Shown here: positions 7,425 through 9,602 of the stretch, one piece after another | Layout of the letters: every line of letters begins with the position of its first letter | Numbering within the stretch: the first letter of the stretch is position 1 | Assembly (NCBI GenBank): GCA_016865955.1 | Contig: VGNW01000073.1 | Location: 1-9,602, forward strand | Direction: 5' to 3' | Source: Chloroflexota bacterium | GTDB taxonomy: Bacteria > Chloroflexota > Dehalococcoidia > SZUA-161 | DNA length: 9,602 nt | Position numbers and translations under genes: made by a program | Notes under the pieces: model-generated | Told to the model about the DNA's origin: nothing | Database searches by the model: none | Seen by the model: the letters and a program-made list of their open reading frames with translations, nothing else

Positions 7425-7445
7425 GTTCAATTTGAGAGGAGATTG

Positions 7446-7474
7446 TTGACTCGCAATCATCGGGGGGCTAGAAT
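7446..7474 (+). promoter_or_regulatory. Predicted sigma70-type promoter of the GNAT gene
   Basis: TTGACT (7446-7451), a 17-bp spacer and TAGAAT (7469-7474) match the consensus at five of six bases in each box. The expected start point, near 7481, is only a few bases before the ATG at 7484. The message would therefore be leaderless or nearly so. It fires away from the dnaJ promoter, and the two -35 boxes are 21 bp apart. Confidence 0.65.
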
Positions 7475-7483
7475 TTTAATTGT

Positions 7484-8059
7484 ATGATAGAGAATACGCA
7501 GATACTCCGAGGGAAGAAAGTAATATTGCGTGAAAAGCGGCTCAGCGACGCCTCTAATGACTACGAGTGGAGGTCAGACCCCGAGCTTGCGCACTATGAT
7601 GCAGCGCTGCCCCTGAAATTGACCTTTCGCGAATTCATGCTCTATTACTCCGAGCAGTTGCGGCAGTTCCACGAAGACCGGCGCTGGTTTGCTATAGATA
7701 ACATTGAGGGCACTCATATCGGGAACTGCATGTATTACGATGTGGACTGGCTGAGGAGACAGGCAAAGGTGGGCATCATAATCGGAGACCGCCAATACTG
7801 GGGCATGGGTTACGGCACGGACGCTGTAATGACCCTGGTGTCACATGTGTTTAAAGAGTTGGGGCTGGAGAGGGTCTATCTCGATACTCTGGACTGGAAC
7901 TCTAGGGCGCAGCACTGTTTCCGGAAATGCGGCTTTGTAATCTGCGGCAACATGACCAGCAAAGGGAAAAACTTCGTAATCATGGAGCTGCACCGGGGCT
8001 GGCTCAAGCCCCCTGGGACGGTCAACCCGGATGACACGCAGGGGTCTCATGCTACTTGA
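7484..8059 (+). CDS. GNAT-family N-acetyltransferase, RimJ/RimL-like
   Basis: This 191-residue protein has the RimL-type opening LRGKKVILREKRLSD (residues 8-22), so ATG 7484 is at the right place. The acetyl-CoA pyrophosphate loop is at QYWGMGYGTDA (104-114), fitting Q/RxxGxG. The following segment GLERVYLDTLDWNSRAQHCF (127-146) and KCGF (148-151) are the usual motif A/B region, where Asn139 and the Cys-Gly-Phe turn are family landmarks. It should transfer an acetyl group from acetyl-CoA to an amine, but the substrate cannot be told: a protein N-terminus, an amino sugar or a small molecule are all possible. The polar tail after about residue 173 (PPGTVNPDD onwards) looks disordered. No Shine-Dalgarno sequence lies at a useful distance. 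It is a single-gene unit, although read-through into dnaN is possible because no terminator lies between. Confidence 0.85.
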   Translation: MIENTQILRGKKVILREKRLSDASNDYEWRSDPELAHYDAALPLKLTFREFMLYYSEQLRQFHEDRRWFAIDNIEGTHIGNCMYYDVDWLRRQAKVGIIIGDRQYWGMGYGTDAVMTLVSHVFKELGLERVYLDTLDWNSRAQHCFRKCGFVICGNMTSKGKNFVIMELHRGWLKPPGTVNPDDTQGSHAT

Positions 8060-8085
8060 CTGTCTGGATATTTGCAGGGTATACT
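8056..8085 (+). promoter_or_regulatory. Predicted sigma70-type promoter of dnaN
   Basis: TTGACT (8056-8061), an 18-bp spacer and TATACT (8080-8085) match the consensus at five of six bases in each box. The -35 box includes the GNAT stop codon TGA (8057-8059). Transcription would start near 8092, with GGGGTGGTGA (8101-8110) as ribosome binding site before ATG 8114. Confidence 0.7.
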
Positions 8086-8113
8086 ACTCCCACTATCTTC
8101 GGGGTGGTGAACG

Positions 8114-9238
8114 ATGAAAGCATCATGTGCTCAAGAGGACCTGAGTAAAGGTTTGGCAGTGGTGGGGAGGGCAGTGGCGACACGAGCCGTCCTGCCCATA
8201 ACCAATAATGTTTTGATAGCGACGGAGGGCAACCGGCTCAAGCTGGCGGCGACCAATCTGGAGATCGCTACCAGTTGCTGGATTCCCGGCACGATAGAGA
8301 AAGAAGGTTCTATCACCATTCCTGCGAAGCTGGTCACGGATTTCGTCAACTCCCTACCCAGCGGTCGTGTCGATATGTCCCTGTCAACTCGCACCAAGAG
8401 CCTTGAGTTGAAATGCGCCCGTCACGAGGCGCATATCAGCGGGTTGGATGCCGCCGATTTCCCCGCCATCCCCAAGATTGCCGAGGGTACTACCGTCAAG
8501 GTTAAGCCCGCCGATTTAAGGCTGGCGATAAGCCAGGTGGTGTTTGCCGCAGCCTCAGAAGAGTCGCGACCCGTGCTCACCGGCGTGCAGGCTGAGTTCG
8601 AGGATAAACATCTTACCTTGGCAGCCGCAGACGGCTTCCGGCTGGCGGTGCACAAGGTGGCTCTGGCATCGTCTGTCGGAGCTAAAATGGCGGTCATTAT
8701 CCCGGCGCGTTCTCTCAACGAGTTGAACCGCCTCATCGGCGATGAAGAGCCTGTAGAGCTTACCGTCAATCCTCAGAAGACGCAGGTGCTGTGCAAACTG
8801 AAGAACATCGAAATGGTCTCCCAGCTTATACAGGGAACTTTCCCCAACTACTCCCAACTGATACCCAAGAGCTACAATACCAGAGCTGTGCTTAAGCTCT
8901 CTGAATTCTTACGCGCGACCAAGAGCGCCTCGATTTTTGCCAGGGACGGCAGCGGGATAGTACGCCTCCAGATAATGCCCAGGGATGGCAAAGGCAAGAT
9001 AGCCGTCTCAGCGCGCGCCGAAGAAATCGGAGATAACGTGGGTGAGGTGGATGCTGTTGTGGAGGGAGAGGAATCCAAGATTGCCTTCAACAGCAAATAT
9101 CTCACGGATGTGCTGAGCGTCCTCACCAAGGACGAGGTAGCTCTGGAGACTACGACATCCTCCAGCCCGGGCGTAATCCGCCCCGTGGGCGACGACAAGT
9201 ACATTCACGTCGTAATGCCCATGTTTGTGCAGTGGTAG
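8114..9238 (+). CDS. dnaN: DNA polymerase III, beta subunit (sliding clamp)
   Basis: This 374-residue protein has the normal length for the bacterial clamp, a head-to-tail dimer ring of three similar domains per subunit (about 1-120, 128-250, 256-374) that tethers DNA polymerase III to DNA. Visible landmarks are GLAVVGRAVATRAVLP (13-28), LAATNLEI (44-51), the domain 2 AADGFRLA (171-178, compare ATDGHRLA in E. coli), GTFPNYSQLIP (241-251) and FNSKYLTDVL (325-334). The C-terminus is MPMFVQW, where E. coli has MPMRL; this tail lines the pocket that binds clamp-binding motifs. The N-terminal style fits Chloroflexota clamps. No dnaA, recF or gyrB lies beside it in the window, so it is not in the classical dnaA-dnaN arrangement here. 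It has its own promoter. I found no clear terminator in the 172 bp that follow. Confidence 0.97.
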   Translation: MKASCAQEDLSKGLAVVGRAVATRAVLPITNNVLIATEGNRLKLAATNLEIATSCWIPGTIEKEGSITIPAKLVTDFVNSLPSGRVDMSLSTRTKSLELKCARHEAHISGLDAADFPAIPKIAEGTTVKVKPADLRLAISQVVFAAASEESRPVLTGVQAEFEDKHLTLAAADGFRLAVHKVALASSVGAKMAVIIPARSLNELNRLIGDEEPVELTVNPQKTQVLCKLKNIEMVSQLIQGTFPNYSQLIPKSYNTRAVLKLSEFLRATKSASIFARDGSGIVRLQIMPRDGKGKIAVSARAEEIGDNVGEVDAVVEGEESKIAFNSKYLTDVLSVLTKDEVALETTTSSSPGVIRPVGDDKYIHVVMPMFVQW

Positions 9239-9410
9239 GCCCCTGAAGCTGCTTTAGGTTCAAGAACCACCACTAACTGTGACCTCTATACTTGCTGGAC
9301 TCTGTCCGAAAGCATTCCCTGCTGGCAGCTACCTGTTGACACACCTCGGGGCTTGCGCTAATATCCTTTCAATTTCAAGTGCAACCAGGGTGCAGATTGG
9401 GGGGTGTCAG
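9239..9410. other. Intergenic stretch between dnaN and the FAD oxidoreductase
   Basis: These 172 bp hold no ORF of note. The only small inverted repeat I see near dnaN is GGTT-CAAG-AACC at 9257-9268, which lacks a T-run and is not convincing as a terminator. The right half carries the promoter of the next gene. Confidence 0.6.
9336..9364 (+). promoter_or_regulatory. Predicted sigma70-type promoter of the FAD oxidoreductase gene
   Basis: A perfect TTGACA (9336-9341), a 17-bp spacer and TAATAT (9359-9364, four of six) precede the gene. Transcription would start near 9371, giving a leader of about 40 nt with the G-rich ribosome binding site GGGGGGTG (9399-9406) four bases before ATG 9411. Confidence 0.6.
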
Positions 9411-9602
9411 ATGCAAGGGAAGAAGCATGAGTTCGTAGTAGTTGGCTCAGGAGCAGGCGGGGCTACACTGGCAAGACAGCTTGCCAAGAAGGGTAAGCAG
9501 GTGCTGGTCGTAGAAAGAGGTAGATACGAGGAGAAGATCGGAACAGTCCGAGACTGCATACGCTACTATGACGGCAATAGATTGACAATGGGGTTTGCAA
9601 GG
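9411..9602 (+). CDS. FAD-dependent oxidoreductase, N-terminal fragment (possibly GMC family)
   Basis: The first 64 codons are visible and the gene runs off the window without a stop. After MQGKKHE comes a dinucleotide-binding fold: FVVVGSGAGGATLARQLA (8-25) with G12xG14xxG17 contacting the FAD pyrophosphate, then VLVVERG (31-37), where Glu35 would bind the adenine ribose. The following region (residues 38-64, with a YYDGN stretch) has the feel of GMC-type (choline or alcohol dehydrogenase-like) enzymes, but this is a weak guess. The start has a good G-rich ribosome binding site and a promoter of its own. It could also belong to another FAD family, such as a phytoene-desaturase-like or FAD-linked reductase; the substrate domain is missing. 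Confidence 0.75.
   Translation, partial: MQGKKHEFVVVGSGAGGATLARQLAKKGKQVLVVERGRYEEKIGTVRDCIRYYDGNRLTMGFAR

Noticed and set aside
6289..7449. A 386-codon open frame on the plus strand opposite dnaJ
   Set aside because: It lies wholly antisense to a complete, motif-rich dnaJ. Its predicted protein is Ala/Gly-rich low-complexity sequence with no recognisable domain, and it has no good ribosome binding site. It is a by-product of dnaJ codon use.
7441..7458. Inverted repeat GATTG-N8-CAATC around the GNAT -35 box as an operator
   Set aside because: The arms are only five bases and such repeats are expected by chance; no second copy was seen at the other promoters.
9257..9268. GGTT-CAAG-AACC hairpin as the dnaN terminator
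   Set aside because: The stem is only four to five pairs and no T-run follows, so it lacks the features of an intrinsic terminator.

Overview
The window looks like chromosomal DNA from an anaerobic bacterium of the Chloroflexota, most likely Dehalococcoidia-like. This lineage call is an inference from protein sequence style. The DNA clamp (dnaN) has an N-terminal region typical of Chloroflexota clamps as I recall them, and the energy genes (group 3 [NiFe] hydrogenase, ferredoxin-fused EtfA, CCG-domain quinone oxidoreductase) are strictly anaerobic types. No phage, transposon, CRISPR, tRNA or rRNA is visible. Genes fill almost the whole window; the longest gap is 172 bp.

Layout: (1) 1-1142, +, the 3' part of a [NiFe] hydrogenase large subunit, closed by a very clear intrinsic terminator (1169-1197). 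(2) 1306-5492, +, a three-gene operon: etfB, etfA with an N-terminal two-cluster ferredoxin domain, and a membrane FeS/CCG protein of the EMO type (ETF:(methyl)menaquinone oxidoreductase). It has its own -10 box just upstream. (3) 7362-5501, -, dnaJ-rsmE, whose stop and start codons overlap by one base. This pair converges on the etf operon with only 8 bp between stop codons. (4) 7484-8059, +, a RimJ/RimL-like GNAT acetyltransferase, transcribed divergently from dnaJ and probably from a leaderless mRNA. (5) 8114-9238, +, dnaN, whose predicted promoter -35 box overlaps the GNAT stop codon. (6) 9411 to the end, +, the first 64 codons of a Rossmann-fold FAD oxidoreductase, possibly of the GMC family, with its own promoter.

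How they work together: EtfB and EtfA form the heterodimer that collects electrons from acyl-CoA dehydrogenases. The EMO-like protein would pass them through [4Fe-4S] and CCG (non-cubane type) clusters and haem to the membrane quinone pool. The ferredoxin domain on EtfA and the DGDTAQ-type EtfB loop hint at a bifurcation-type ETF, so this module may mix low-potential (ferredoxin or hydrogenase) and high-potential (quinone) branches. The hydrogenase is a neighbour but sits behind a strong terminator. The second half is housekeeping: chaperone, 16S rRNA methylation and replication clamp.

The most interesting unit is the ferredoxin-EtfA/EtfB/EMO cassette. I see no wholly new system.
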